Part shown: positions 1 to 8,243 of the stretch, in pieces
How positions within the stretch are numbered: position 1 is the stretch's first letter
Layout of the letters: every line of letters starts with the position of its first letter
Origin: Desulfoscipio geothermicus DSM 3669
Lineage (GTDB): Bacteria; Bacillota; Desulfotomaculia; Desulfotomaculales; Desulfallaceae
Direction: 5' to 3'
NCBI RefSeq assembly: GCF_900115975.1
Contig: NZ_FOYM01000036.1
Coordinates: 1-35,103, forward strand
Length of the DNA stretch: 35,103 bases
Made by a program: the position numbers and the translations under genes
Notes under the pieces: model-generated
Databases searched by the model: none
What the model saw: the letters and a program-made list of their open reading frames with translations, nothing else
Told to the model about the DNA's origin: nothing

Positions 1-1
1 T

Positions 2-98
2 TAATGACATACAGCAAATATTTATTGATATGTTATGGCAGTTAATTCCATTATTTTGCTGCTATTATTGCTAATTATGATATTTTCACGGATTCAGG
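2..98. repeat. Dispersed intergenic repeat, copy A
   Basis: This stretch aligns without gaps to 20585-20681. Over its best 84 bases (from base 15) I count about 11 mismatches, nearly all transitions. Both copies contain an ATG-led hydrophobic reading frame of about 20 codons, but most differences between the copies change the amino acid and no ribosome binding site precedes either ATG, so conservation looks to be at the DNA or RNA level. Identity unknown; copy A may extend left of the window. Confidence 0.7.
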
Positions 99-132
99 AG
101 TAATTTAACTTAATAAGTATTGAAAATATTGT

Positions 133-161
133 TCGACAATCAATGAAATTCACTGTAAAAT
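133..161 (+). promoter_or_regulatory. Possible sigmaA promoter of the HD-domain gene
   Basis: A TCGACA -35-like hexamer (133-138) and a TAAAAT -10-like hexamer (156-161) are separated by 17 bases, about 80 bases upstream of the HD-domain gene. The match is moderate and the region is AT-rich, so chance similarity is possible. Confidence 0.35.
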
Positions 162-240
162 AACATGTAAACTAGTGGTTGATATCGCCCACACTGGCGC
201 TTGGAATAAAACCGTTTAAGAAGGACGTGAGGATAGGCAT

Positions 241-741
241 ATGAAAAACATTATAAGTGATACTATTAAAAAAATGATATTATATTTTGATGGTGATGTT
301 AAGCGAATAAACCATGCATTAAAGGTGTATGCATTCGCAAAAAGCATAGGAGAACTTGAGGGCATTCCAGAAGAAAAACTTAATATACTTGAAGTGGCTG
401 CTGTTTTACATGATATTGGAATTAAAGAAAGTGAAATAAAATACTCATCATCTTCCGGGAAATACCAGCAGATAGAAGGACCACCTGTAGCATGTGCTAT
501 TTTAGAGGAATTTAATTTAATTAAAGGTTTTATTGACAGAGTCAGTTATTTGATAGGTAACCATCATACATACAGCAAAATAGACGATATAGATTTTCAA
601 ATTCTTGTTGAAGCAGATTTTCTTGTCAATATCTTTGAAGATGATATTGGAAAAGAACAAGTAAAAGCTATAAAACAGAAATACTTTAAAACAAATACAG
701 GAATATGTTACCTAGAAAGCTTATATAGTATGGAATCATAA
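241..741 (+). CDS. HD-domain phosphohydrolase-like protein
   Basis: The 166-residue product has the metal-binding pattern of the HD superfamily: a first His near residue 25 in INHALKV, the His-Asp pair in VLHDIG near residue 57, a histidine pair in GNHHTYS near residue 109 and an Asp in EADFLV near residue 126. This covers a complete small stand-alone HD domain with no partner domain. Family members hydrolyse phosphate esters of nucleotides or related compounds; the substrate cannot be told from sequence. The ATG is preceded by GAGG eight bases upstream. Codon use is much more AT-rich than in the nif genes and the gene lies between a dispersed repeat and a group II intron remnant, which suggests an acquired segment (inference). 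Confidence 0.8.
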   Translation: MKNIISDTIKKMILYFDGDVKRINHALKVYAFAKSIGELEGIPEEKLNILEVAAVLHDIGIKESEIKYSSSSGKYQQIEGPPVACAILEEFNLIKGFIDRVSYLIGNHHTYSKIDDIDFQILVEADFLVNIFEDDIGKEQVKAIKQKYFKTNTGICYLESLYSMES

Positions 742-903
742 TAGAAACGCACCCTAAAAATACAATTTGCCCCACCAGCAGAGCAAATTACGAGGAGAGA
801 ATTTTTCTTGGCTCCAATACGTGAGCTTAGCTGTGAAATCCGTAATTGATATGCTTTTAATGTGAGATAATGACCTGAGCCTTAACTGGTCTCTTGTAAT
901 GGA

Positions 904-990
904 GAGCCAGATGCGGTGAAAATCGCACGCCCGGTTCGGGAAAGGGCATGGGAAAACCGGCTTAAGCCAGGTGTCCCATGCCTACTTCAC
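904..990 (+). mobile_element. Group II intron 3' end (domains V and VI), truncated
   Basis: Bases 904-937 form a classical 34-base domain V: GAGCC at the 5' end (containing the AGC triad) pairs with GGTTC at the 3' end, and the tip is GCGGT-GAAA-ATCGC with a GAAA tetraloop. Domain VI follows as a GGCATGGGA/TCCCATGCC stem, and the element ends in CCTACTTCAC (981-990), the same 3' end seen in bacterial group II introns such as Ll.LtrB, with the probable branch-point A in CTACTT. No reverse transcriptase and no recognisable domains I-III precede it within the window; 742-903 may hold residual domain IV sequence but shows no gene. This is a dead 3' remnant. Confidence 0.85.
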
Positions 991-1068
991 CATATTAAAA
1001 TATTATAATTTAATCATTTTTTAGTTTTATTCTTTATTCTTTCTAAATCCTCGATTGTAAGTGTTAAA

Positions 1069-1323
1069 TCATTTTTTGCATTTGCACTTATAAGCTTTGT
1101 AAGAATCGCTGACTTTAATAGTACACACAGTACAAATATCCTTAGTAGATGGTATTTCACCACCTGGATTCAATTGTTCATCTTCCTTGTTTGTTCTAAT
1201 CCGGGTATCGATTTCTTCAACTCTTGAATCCACTATTGTTCCTTCAATAATTATATCTGCTTTTGCAGCTAAAGCATCTATGCTTGAATAATGCGGATAA
1301 TCTGCAGATAACCACACGGTCAA
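1069..1323 (-). pseudogene. Fragment of an unidentified protein (84 codons)
   Basis: The frame begins at a TTG with no ribosome binding site and stays open upstream for about ten codons to a TGA. Its body (ADIIIEGTIVDSRVEEIDTR) looks like a real folded-protein segment, whereas the Lys/Cys-rich end looks out of frame. No signal peptide or complete domain is visible. I read it as an internal piece of a longer, probably secreted or surface protein, decayed beside the broken modB. Family not recognised. Confidence 0.35.
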
Positions 1324-1353
1324 TTTTTCTTTTGGTTCAATTGAATTAAGTTG

Positions 1354-1830
1354 TCAAGGTGTTGACACTTTGGGAATAAATAACAGCTCCCCTATTAAGA
1401 TGATCAGGAAGCTAAATACGGTAATTATTGCATCCAGTATTTTTGCGGTAGCGTCATCCCCGGACTCTACGGCAAAATAAATGGCCAGCGGTATGGTTTG
1501 AGTCTACCCGGGTATATTACCCGCGACCATTAACGTAGCGCCAAACTCTCCCAGTGCCCGAGCGAAGGAAAGCACCAGTCCGGCAATTATGCCCGGCCGG
1601 GCCAGGGGAAGGGTAACGATGAAGAATATCCTGAACTCACTCGCTCCCAGGGTCTTGCCGCTTTCTCATAATTAATATCCACACTTTTAAAAGCTGCTCT
1701 GGCGCTCTGGTACATTAACGGGAAGGCAACCACAGCAGCCGCCAAAACCGCCGCCCACCAGGTAAATATAAGCGAAATGCCCATATTAGCCAGAATATGC
1801 CCCAACAGGCCGTTTTTACCGACTTTTGCA
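1354..1830 (-). pseudogene. modB: Broken molybdate ABC transporter permease (modB)
   Basis: Read across frames, this encodes the central and C-terminal part of ModB: the FTWWAAVLAAAVVAFPLMYQ membrane segment, the ARAAFKSVD...EKAARTLGASEF cytoplasmic coupling loop that contacts the ATPase, [18 protein letters not shown], and a C-terminal segment ending PKVSTP. There are three lesions. The N-terminal third is missing and its site is fused to the anfO end. A one-base deletion near 1665 shifts the frame inside EKAAR. CAG has become TAG directly after NIPG near 1507. The protein cannot be made, so molybdate for the nitrogenase next door must enter by another route (inference). Confidence 0.85.
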
Positions 1831-2448
1831 GCAGCTTTTTGTGATGATAATTTCCAGCTCACCAGAGCCAATATTATTAACCTCACCGCATAATTTACCG
1901 GTCAAAAATTCTGCTTCCAACCACGGGGGAATATGGTTGCAAAGTACCTTCAGTTCATAAAAGTTCCCCTGGCGGAGAAACGGCAGCAGCACCTGTTTTG
2001 AGGTAACCCCGATATTGTTTTCCTGGATTTCCTTAATCGAAATACGGTAACACCCGGCGCCGGTTTCCTCCGGCACCGGTACCACCACGACTGCGCTTTT
2101 CTCTTCCCGCCGGTGCTCCTCTTCTTCCCGGGTCAGGATGTAATCCAGGAAATCCCTGGGTTTGCCCTGCATTTCCCAGACCGCGCAATTTGACTTTTCC
2201 AGCTCAAAATAAGGTATCCCCGTAACAGTATTGCCCACGAATACTCTGCACCCGCCCATAAATTCCAGAACCTCGCCCATTAGCCGGCGCAGCCCGCTCA
2301 TGCCCTCTGCGGGGACCGGTCTGAACTCTTTTTCCCGACATACTTTCCAGCGGCCCTGCCTTTTACGGTGCACCACCAGCTTTCCCGGGTCGTTCAGCGA
2401 TGTTGTTTCGCCGTTCTCATCTATGTAAACAGCTATGTCAAAGGCCAT
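1816..2448 (-). CDS. AnfO-like nitrogenase accessory protein
   Basis: The 210-residue protein starts IAVYIDENGETTSLNDPGKL and continues with segments typical of the AnfO family: RKRQGRWKV, GLRRLMGEVLEFMGGCRVFVGN, TGIPYFELEKS and GKPRDFLDYILTREEEE. AnfO was named from iron-only nitrogenase operons but also occurs in Mo-nif clusters of anaerobes; its biochemical role is not established. No anfHDGK genes are present here. The start is supported by AAGGAGGG before the ATG. The last residues (SCCKSR after EIIITK) are read from the edge of the modB remnant, so the original stop was lost in the deletion that removed the modB 5' end. It is the last intact gene after nifB and the ferredoxin in the nif operon. 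Confidence 0.75.
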   Translation of the reverse strand: MAFDIAVYIDENGETTSLNDPGKLVVHRKRQGRWKVCREKEFRPVPAEGMSGLRRLMGEVLEFMGGCRVFVGNTVTGIPYFELEKSNCAVWEMQGKPRDFLDYILTREEEEHRREEKSAVVVVPVPEETGAGCYRISIKEIQENNIGVTSKQVLLPFLRQGNFYELKVLCNHIPPWLEAEFLTGKLCGEVNNIGSGELEIIITKSCCKSR

Positions 2449-2534
2449 GGGAGCCCTCCTTTCAAGCTCTGGAGCCAGGTGTTAAATGTTAAATTTGTTA
2501 AGACACATAGTTCCTGTCCGGCTCTGGGGTAAGA

Positions 2535-2846
2535 CTATTTTATAAGCAAACGCTCCACGACATTGCCACCCAGGATGTGTTCCTCCATGATCTCCTCCAC
2601 GTCGTCGGGAGATACGCCTCCGTACCAAACGTTGTCCGGGTAAACTATCACCACGGAACCCTGCTCGCAGAGGCCCAGGCAGCCGGTGTTGGAGATAAAG
2701 ATTTCCCCGGACAGCCCCTGGTCTTCAATTTCCTCCAGGAAAGCGGACAGTATTTCCACCGAGGACTTGCCGTGGCACAGGCCTTTGAGCTGGCCGGTGG
2801 CCCTGGTGCTGGTGCAGACGAATATGTGGTGTTTGGGCTTGTTCAT
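2535..2846 (-). CDS. Thioredoxin-like [2Fe-2S] ferredoxin, nif-associated
   Basis: This 103-residue soluble protein has four cysteines placed as in the clostridial thioredoxin-fold [2Fe-2S] ferredoxins: C11 (FVCTS), C24 (GLCHGK), and C56 and C60 (NTGCLGLCEQG). Such ferredoxins sit in nif clusters of Clostridium and Azotobacter and are thought to serve nitrogenase assembly or electron supply; the exact step is not settled. It follows nifB by about 60 bases and has AAGGAGG before its ATG. Length is normal and the gene looks intact. Confidence 0.88.
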   Translation of the reverse strand: MNKPKHHIFVCTSTRATGQLKGLCHGKSSVEILSAFLEEIEDQGLSGEIFISNTGCLGLCEQGSVVIVYPDNVWYGGVSPDDVEEIMEEHILGGNVVERLLIK

Positions 2847-2903
2847 GCTTCAAACCTCCTTTTGCTACCATCCTTTGGCTTCAGACGTTGCATTATTGAA
2901 ATT

Positions 2904-3857
2904 CTAAGAAGCTGCCGCGATCTTTGATGTCCGGTTGCTACCGCCGCAACCGGCGTTTGGCTCCGCCGGGGCGGTGTCAAACTCACGAGACCGGTCTTCG
3001 TTCAGCAGGCCGATGGCGTCGGCCCGGCATTGTTTGCAGTGGCGCATTTGCTGCATGTCCTGGCCGCAGAGGTCACGCATGCGGTCCAGTTCCGCGGCGT
3101 CGGTGGGGGCATAGTCCTGGAACACGCTGCCCGGGGCCGGTACCAGCGGCATGATGTTGGTGATAAACGCGCCCAGTTCCTTCACCCGCCGCACCACTTC
3201 CGGGATCCGGTCGTCGTTGACACCTTTGACCATTACAATGTTCACTTTCACCAGCACCCCGTTCCGGGACAGGTACTCGATACCTTTTTGCTGGTTGTGC
3301 AGCAGGATCTCCGCCCCTGCCGCCCCCCGGTGTACTTTGCCCCGGTAATTAACGTGCCGGTAAATGAGGGACCCGGTAACAGAATCGAGGCAGTTGACGG
3401 TTACCGTTACGTGCTTTACACCCAGTTCCACGATCTCCCGGGCATAGTCCGGCAGCATCAGGCCGTTGGAGGACAGGCAGAAAATTACTTCCGGATCGGC
3501 TTCCTTAATTAGTTCAATGGTTCTCCTGGTGCTGCCCCAGTTGGCCAGGGCATCCCCCGGCCCGGCGATACCCACTACGCTGAGGTTGGCCACCTTTTCC
3601 CGCACCAGCAGGAATTTGTTCCTGGCAGCCTCGGGGGTCAACACCTCGCTGGTCACACCGGGCCTGCTTTCGCTCACGCAGTCAAACTTGCGGTTGCAGT
3701 AATTGCAGCCGATGTTGCACCGGGGCGCCACCGGCAGGTGCATCCGGGCGTACTTGTGATGGGCTTCGTATGAATAACAGGGGTGCCGGCCGGTCATCTC
3801 CAGGGTGCCGGCCTCCACCCGCTCCGATTGAGTGCTTCTTGCACAGCCACAGGTCAA
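2904..3857 (-). CDS. nifB: Radical SAM FeMo-cofactor core synthase NifB
   Basis: NifB builds NifB-co, the 8Fe core of the nitrogenase cofactor, from two 4Fe clusters using S-adenosylmethionine. The radical SAM motif is CNIGCNYC (C47, C51 and C54 from this start), preceded by HPCYSYEAHHKYARMHLPVA and followed by GIAGPGDALAN, all typical of NifB. Near the C-terminus a CKQCRADAIG segment carries further cluster ligands. There is no fused NifX/NafY domain, giving about 317 residues, as usual in clostridia and archaea. I chose the TTG at 3857 because GAGGTG lies seven bases upstream; the frame is open further to 3905 inside nifN, without a ribosome site. It is probably translationally coupled to nifN. 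Confidence 0.93.
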   Translation of the reverse strand: MTCGCARSTQSERVEAGTLEMTGRHPCYSYEAHHKYARMHLPVAPRCNIGCNYCNRKFDCVSESRPGVTSEVLTPEAARNKFLLVREKVANLSVVGIAGPGDALANWGSTRRTIELIKEADPEVIFCLSSNGLMLPDYAREIVELGVKHVTVTVNCLDSVTGSLIYRHVNYRGKVHRGAAGAEILLHNQQKGIEYLSRNGVLVKVNIVMVKGVNDDRIPEVVRRVKELGAFITNIMPLVPAPGSVFQDYAPTDAAELDRMRDLCGQDMQQMRHCKQCRADAIGLLNEDRSREFDTAPAEPNAGCGGSNRTSKIAAAS

Positions 3858-3862
3858 TGTAT

Positions 3863-5329
3863 TCACCTCAACTCCCCGCGTAGTACCGGTATCAATTGGG
3901 GACATTCCTCCGACCCAAAAGCTTGACCCATTAGAGAGGTGTGTCCCCTTTCCTCTATACCGGTGTTCCGGTAAAACTTCCGGTACATGGCGGCGCGGTA
4001 GTTTTTATGCTTGTATTCCAACAAAGTGTTGGTGATCCGGTCCAGGAACATGGTGGTGCCGGTATACCCCACCGAGAGCAGCCGCTGGCCGCCCACCCGG
4101 TCGTGGATGGGAAAGCCCATCCTGGCCAGGGGTATGCCTTCCTTTTCAGTCAGGTATTTGCCGTCGGAATGGCCGATGGCAATGTTTACCCCGGTTTCCC
4201 TGCATGTTGTCCTGATTTGGGCAAAATCGGTCTCGTTATGAAATCGCACCTCTCCGGGGCAATCCGCCAGCACGGGTTCCAGCAGATCTTCCAGCCCGGT
4301 GTTCCCGCTGCCGGTGGCCACAACCGCCGGGTACAGTCCGTTTTCCGCACAGGTCCGCACCACGGCGTACACCAGTTCGGGATCCCCGAACACGGCTCCC
4401 CGGCCCTGGGCGTTGTACTTGTGGGAATCCACCATGCAGTCCAGTAAACGGCCCCGTTCCAGTTCCAGCGTTTTGGGCACGCTGCCGCCGGCAAGGCCCG
4501 CCAACAGGCCCACAAACATATCGGTGGCCTCCACGCCCATGGGCACGGGCAGGTTATACAGCGGCACCCCGAATTGCGATTGCAGGTAACGACCCGGCGA
4601 AACATTTTCCTCTACCGTTATGCCGAATTGGATGGTGGCCGCGGCCCCAGGCATGCGCCGGATGGCCTCCACCTTCGTGCCGCCGGGCGGAATCTTGGTA
4701 TATGGCCGGGCAATGGGCCGGTCCAGGGTTTCCGAAATGTCGGGCAGCAGGGTATATTTGATATCCATTAGTTCCAGGATACGCTTGATTTCCCGGATAT
4801 CGGCGGGGCTCAGGTTCGGTACAATAACGTTGATCCCGTCGTGTTTTTCCGTGGGCCGGGCCAGCGCGACGACAGTCTTTTTCACTGCCAGCCAGTAACC
4901 CTCGCTGTGGGTGCCCCCGTAACCGGGGGTGGAAACCGCCACCAGGGGAAAATCATCCAGGCCCCGCTGTTTCAGGTAGTCCCGGGCAATGCCCTCCACG
5001 TCCTCGCCGATGGTTTCCGCCAGGCAGGAGGTAAGAATGCCGATCAACCGAGGTTTATATACCTTGCGGATGTTATCCAGGGCCTGAAACAGGTTTTGCG
5101 AACCGCCGTAAATAGTACCCTTTTCGTTCAGGGAGGAAGACCCCACGTCAATGGGCTCGTTATAGTGCTCGGCGATGTGCCGCCGCATGTAAGTACTGCA
5201 GCCCTGGGAACCGTGGATGATCACCATGGCGTCCTCGATGCCCTTAAAAGGCAGGATCCCGCCCATGGGCATGCACATGTTGCAGGGGTTCTCGTTAACG
5301 TTCCGGTAGTGCTTTGTTTCCCGCGGCAT
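3863..5329 (-). CDS. nifN: FeMo-cofactor scaffold subunit NifN
   Basis: NifN pairs with NifE as the scaffold on which the NifB product is matured. Early motifs are NPCNMCMPMGG, GIEDAMVIIHGSQGCSTYMRRH and LTSCLAETIGEDVEGI, the NifK/NifN pattern with conserved cysteines. The start at 5329 has GGGAGGT seven bases upstream and overlaps the end of nifE by about 35 bases, implying translational coupling; the frame is open upstream to 5401 but without support. At 488 residues it is long. After NYRAAMYRKFYR the last 30 or so residues are encoded by a GGGGACA-type repeat (3896-3955), so this tail is probably not native NifN sequence. Confidence 0.9.
   Translation of the reverse strand: MPRETKHYRNVNENPCNMCMPMGGILPFKGIEDAMVIIHGSQGCSTYMRRHIAEHYNEPIDVGSSSLNEKGTIYGGSQNLFQALDNIRKVYKPRLIGILTSCLAETIGEDVEGIARDYLKQRGLDDFPLVAVSTPGYGGTHSEGYWLAVKKTVVALARPTEKHDGINVIVPNLSPADIREIKRILELMDIKYTLLPDISETLDRPIARPYTKIPPGGTKVEAIRRMPGAAATIQFGITVEENVSPGRYLQSQFGVPLYNLPVPMGVEATDMFVGLLAGLAGGSVPKTLELERGRLLDCMVDSHKYNAQGRGAVFGDPELVYAVVRTCAENGLYPAVVATGSGNTGLEDLLEPVLADCPGEVRFHNETDFAQIRTTCRETGVNIAIGHSDGKYLTEKEGIPLARMGFPIHDRVGGQRLLSVGYTGTTMFLDRITNTLLEYKHKNYRAAMYRKFYRNTGIEERGHTSLMGQAFGSEECPQLIPVLRGELR
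3896..3955 (-). repeat. GGGGACA-type repeat inside the end of nifN
   Basis: On the minus strand this reads AAAGGGGACACACCT, then GGGTCGGAGGAATGTCCCC. Both halves recur in the nifI1-nifI2 spacer (10440-10574), and AAAGGGAACACACCT recurs in the nifI2-nifD spacer (9901-10042). Here the element is translated as part of the NifN C-terminus. Confidence 0.75.
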
Positions 5330-6719
5330 ACAGTCCACCTCCCACGTCCCGGGCATATTTCCAAACCGGCGAGCACACCGTGGAGTATACCTCCCGGGCA
5401 AAGTTAACCGCTCCCACGTAACCGCTCAGAGGATGCTTGCGATCGTGGTTATGGTCGATGAAGGCCACCCCCAGTTTATAAGCCAGGGGCCTTTCTTTAA
5501 CGCCGCCCACCAGCAGGTGGGCGCCCTGTTCGATCATGAACCGCTCCAGTTCGGAGGGGTTGGCGTCGTCCAGGATCACCGTGCCGTCGTCAGAGATATC
5601 ATGCAGGGTCTGGTATTCCTCTTCCCGGCCGGTTTGAGTCCCTACCATCACCACGTCGATACCAATTTCCCTGAACTGCTTAATTAAAGAAATGGCTTTG
5701 AATCCGCCGCCAACGTAAATCGCAGCCTTTTTACCCGATAGTTTTTCGCGGTAACGTTCAATCTCCGGCCGGACAGCAGCAGTTTCCTGCTCGATCAGTT
5801 CCTCAGCCCGGCGCATCATCTCCGGGTCGTCGAAGAAAGCGGCAATCCTGCGTAGTGACGCCGCGGTGTCCTCCAGTCCCAGGAAGGAGATCCGCATGGA
5901 GGGGATGCCGTACAGTACCTCCATGCGCCGGGCCAGGTAGGCCATGGAACCGGCGCACTGCATGATATTCAGCGAGGCCTCCGGCGCCTTTTTCAGGTCC
6001 CGGTAATTACTGTCACCGGTAAACACCACGTTGACTTCCACACCGATGCGCTTCAGGTAATCTTTGATAATCCAGGCTTCCCCGGCCAGGTTAAAGTCCC
6101 CCAGGTAATTGACGCTTTTCACCAGGCGCCCGTTGTTAAGCGGGCGCGGGCCGCCCGGCGGCTCTATGAGGCGAAGCAGCGCATCACAGGCCGCCCGGTA
6201 ACCGGCCGACTTATTGCCGATAAACCCGCTGGATTGGACGGGGATCACCTGGATGCCATGCTTTTGGGCCGCCGCCTTGCAAACCGCTTCCAGGTCGTCA
6301 CCGATCACCCCCACCACGCAGGTGGAGTAAACGAATACCAATTCCGCCTTATACTTTTCCACTAATTCGTCAATGGCCCGGGCCAGTTTCTTTTCGCCGC
6401 CGAAGATGACGTCGTTCTCCTTCAGGTCGGTGGAGAAGCTGTTGCGGTACAGTTCCGACCCGCTGCTCAGGCTGCCCCGGATATCCCAGGTATAACTGGC
6501 GCAACCGATAGGGCCGTGCACCAGGTGAATGGCGTCGGTAACCGGGTTCAGTACCACCCTGGCCCCGCAATAAACGCAGGCCCGTTGGCTGACACACCCC
6601 GCGATGCTTTCGGCATCGCACTTGAGCTGGTTTTTCCTTTGTCGTCCCTTGACCAGGATGGAAGATTGCCTTTCCACTATCAAGTTGTCATTCGGTACAG
6701 CCGTTGACACGTTTATCAC
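5295..6719 (-). CDS. nifE: FeMo-cofactor scaffold subunit NifE
   Basis: NifE forms the alpha2beta2 scaffold with NifN for cofactor maturation before transfer to NifDK. The 474-residue product has GCVSQRACVYCGARVVL and HLVHGPIGCASYTWDIRG (cluster-ligand cysteines), FGGEKKLARAIDELVE and the Rossmann-like YVGGGFKAISLIKQF segment. Unlike NifD it lacks the clostridial insertion. The start is GTG with a weak GGAAAG close upstream; a second in-frame GTG three codons on is an alternative. It lies about 135 bases after nifK, the spacer holding a long inverted repeat (6752-6846), and overlaps nifN at its end. Confidence 0.92.
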   Translation of the reverse strand: MINVSTAVPNDNLIVERQSSILVKGRQRKNQLKCDAESIAGCVSQRACVYCGARVVLNPVTDAIHLVHGPIGCASYTWDIRGSLSSGSELYRNSFSTDLKENDVIFGGEKKLARAIDELVEKYKAELVFVYSTCVVGVIGDDLEAVCKAAAQKHGIQVIPVQSSGFIGNKSAGYRAACDALLRLIEPPGGPRPLNNGRLVKSVNYLGDFNLAGEAWIIKDYLKRIGVEVNVVFTGDSNYRDLKKAPEASLNIMQCAGSMAYLARRMEVLYGIPSMRISFLGLEDTAASLRRIAAFFDDPEMMRRAEELIEQETAAVRPEIERYREKLSGKKAAIYVGGGFKAISLIKQFREIGIDVVMVGTQTGREEEYQTLHDISDDGTVILDDANPSELERFMIEQGAHLLVGGVKERPLAYKLGVAFIDHNHDRKHPLSGYVGAVNFAREVYSTVCSPVWKYARDVGGGLYAAGNKALPER

Positions 6720-6751
6720 ATCTTTCCATTATTTAAGAATTCAGGAGTCAC

Positions 6752-6846
6752 CCAGCACTCACCGAGCAGCACGCTCAAAAAGAGATTCCGGCTCCGCCCA
6801 GCATCCTGCACCTCCAAAAAGGGTTCGGATTCCAGTGAGTGCTTGG
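6752..6846. repeat. Long imperfect inverted repeat between nifK and nifE
   Basis: The ends CCAGCACTCACCG (6752-6764) and CAGTGAGTGCTTGG (6833-6846) are inverted repeats. Inside, two arms repeat a motif of the type CAAAAAGNG followed by TTC and GG. As RNA this would make a roughly 95-base stem-loop. It could be a small palindromic mobile element, or an RNA processing or stabilising structure that sets the ratio of nifHDK to nifEN message. Confidence 0.65.
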
Positions 6847-6856
6847 CTGCTTCCCC

Positions 6857-8242
6857 CTACATCACCAGTTCAAAATCTTCATCAGCGGCGTCGCGGTCCT
6901 GGCGATCGAGCAGCGCGCTGCTGATCATCTCCACCAGTCGCATGGCGCCCCGGTAACCCACGATAGGCATATAGGGATGGACGCCCCGATCCAGGATGGG
7001 GAACCCCACCCGCACGAAGGGCAGGTCCTCCGCCCGGGCGATGTACTTGCCGTAAGTGTTGCCCATCAAAAGGTCCACGGGCTCGTTCTTGATCCACTGG
7101 TGCAGTTCGAACAGGTCGCCCGCCGCTTTTACCCGGCCCTCCAGGCCGGCCGCCGCCAGCATTTCCTTAATTTCCTTTTCAAATATACCCTGGGGTCCGC
7201 CCAATGTGCCGCTGGGGGTACCGGTGAGCACATGTACCGGCCGCATGCCCAGGCTTAAAACAAACTCCGTCAGCCCGGTGAGAATATCCGGATCGCCGAA
7301 CAGGGCCACTTTTTTACCGTAAAAGTGGTGGTGGTTATCGGTGATCACATCCACCAGTTGGCCGCGCTCTTCCTCCAGTTCGTAAGGTATCTCCTGCACG
7401 AATTTACTCCGTAACGTCATTAACAACTCATCGGTGGCCTTGATACCAATAGGTGTTTTGAGAGTGATAGCCGGCACCCGGCAGTTCCGCTCCAACAGGT
7501 GGGCGGCGTCGCTTGAAGCGTAATAACCCAGGGCAATGGTCAGCTTGGAGTTGCCCGAGTCGCGGATATCCTCCACTTTGGCGCCGCCGGCGGGGAACAT
7601 TTCAAACTTGCCGGTCATGGGGGAGTCCAGCACCCCTGAAGTGTCCGGGAACATGATGAACCTGATACCCATCTTGCCCGCCAGCCGCTTGATTTCCCGC
7701 ATGTCCCCGGGATTGACGAAACCGGGGATGATGTTCACCTGCTCCTTTTTCTCGTCCGTCGTTGCTTCCGCCAGGTAGGCAACCATGCCCTTGACCATGT
7801 TGGAGAAACCGGTAATATGCGAGCCCTGATAGCTGGGCGTATTGGCATGGATTACCAGTTTGCCTTCGGGAACCTCGGCACCCTTGATGATGGTGGGTAT
7901 ATCGTCCCCGATGGTCTCCGACAGGCAGGTAGTGTGCACCGCCATGATATCGGGATCATAGATGGCAAACACGTTCTTGATGGCGGTTTTCAAGTTGCCG
8001 CCACCCCCGAACACCGAGGCGCCCTCGGTAAAAGAACTGGTGGTGGCCATCACCGGCTCCCGGAAATGCCTGGTCAGGTGCGAACGGTGATAAGCGCAGC
8101 AGCCCTGGGAACCGTGGCTGTGGGGCAGGCAATTGTGGATGCCCAGGGCGGCGTACATAGCCCCGATGGGCTGGCAGGTCTTGGCGGGGTTGATCATCCC
8201 GCCGGTGCGTTTTATTATCTTCTTCGGCGTGCAATCCAACAT
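6857..8242 (-). CDS. nifK: Nitrogenase MoFe protein beta subunit NifK
   Basis: NifK is the beta chain of dinitrogenase and shares the P-cluster with NifD. The N-terminus holds the ligand cysteines in CQPIGAMYAALGIHNCLP and HGSQGCCAYHRSH, followed by SFTEGASVFGGGGNL and TTCLSETIGDDI, diagnostic of NifK. At 461 residues it is the short form lacking the long N-terminal extension of Azotobacter NifK, as in Clostridium. Its ATG comes one base after the nifD stop, so it is translated in a coupled manner. Intact. Confidence 0.96.
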   Translation of the reverse strand: MLDCTPKKIIKRTGGMINPAKTCQPIGAMYAALGIHNCLPHSHGSQGCCAYHRSHLTRHFREPVMATTSSFTEGASVFGGGGNLKTAIKNVFAIYDPDIMAVHTTCLSETIGDDIPTIIKGAEVPEGKLVIHANTPSYQGSHITGFSNMVKGMVAYLAEATTDEKKEQVNIIPGFVNPGDMREIKRLAGKMGIRFIMFPDTSGVLDSPMTGKFEMFPAGGAKVEDIRDSGNSKLTIALGYYASSDAAHLLERNCRVPAITLKTPIGIKATDELLMTLRSKFVQEIPYELEEERGQLVDVITDNHHHFYGKKVALFGDPDILTGLTEFVLSLGMRPVHVLTGTPSGTLGGPQGIFEKEIKEMLAAAGLEGRVKAAGDLFELHQWIKNEPVDLLMGNTYGKYIARAEDLPFVRVGFPILDRGVHPYMPIVGYRGAMRLVEMISSALLDRQDRDAADEDFELVM

Positions 8243-8243
8243 T

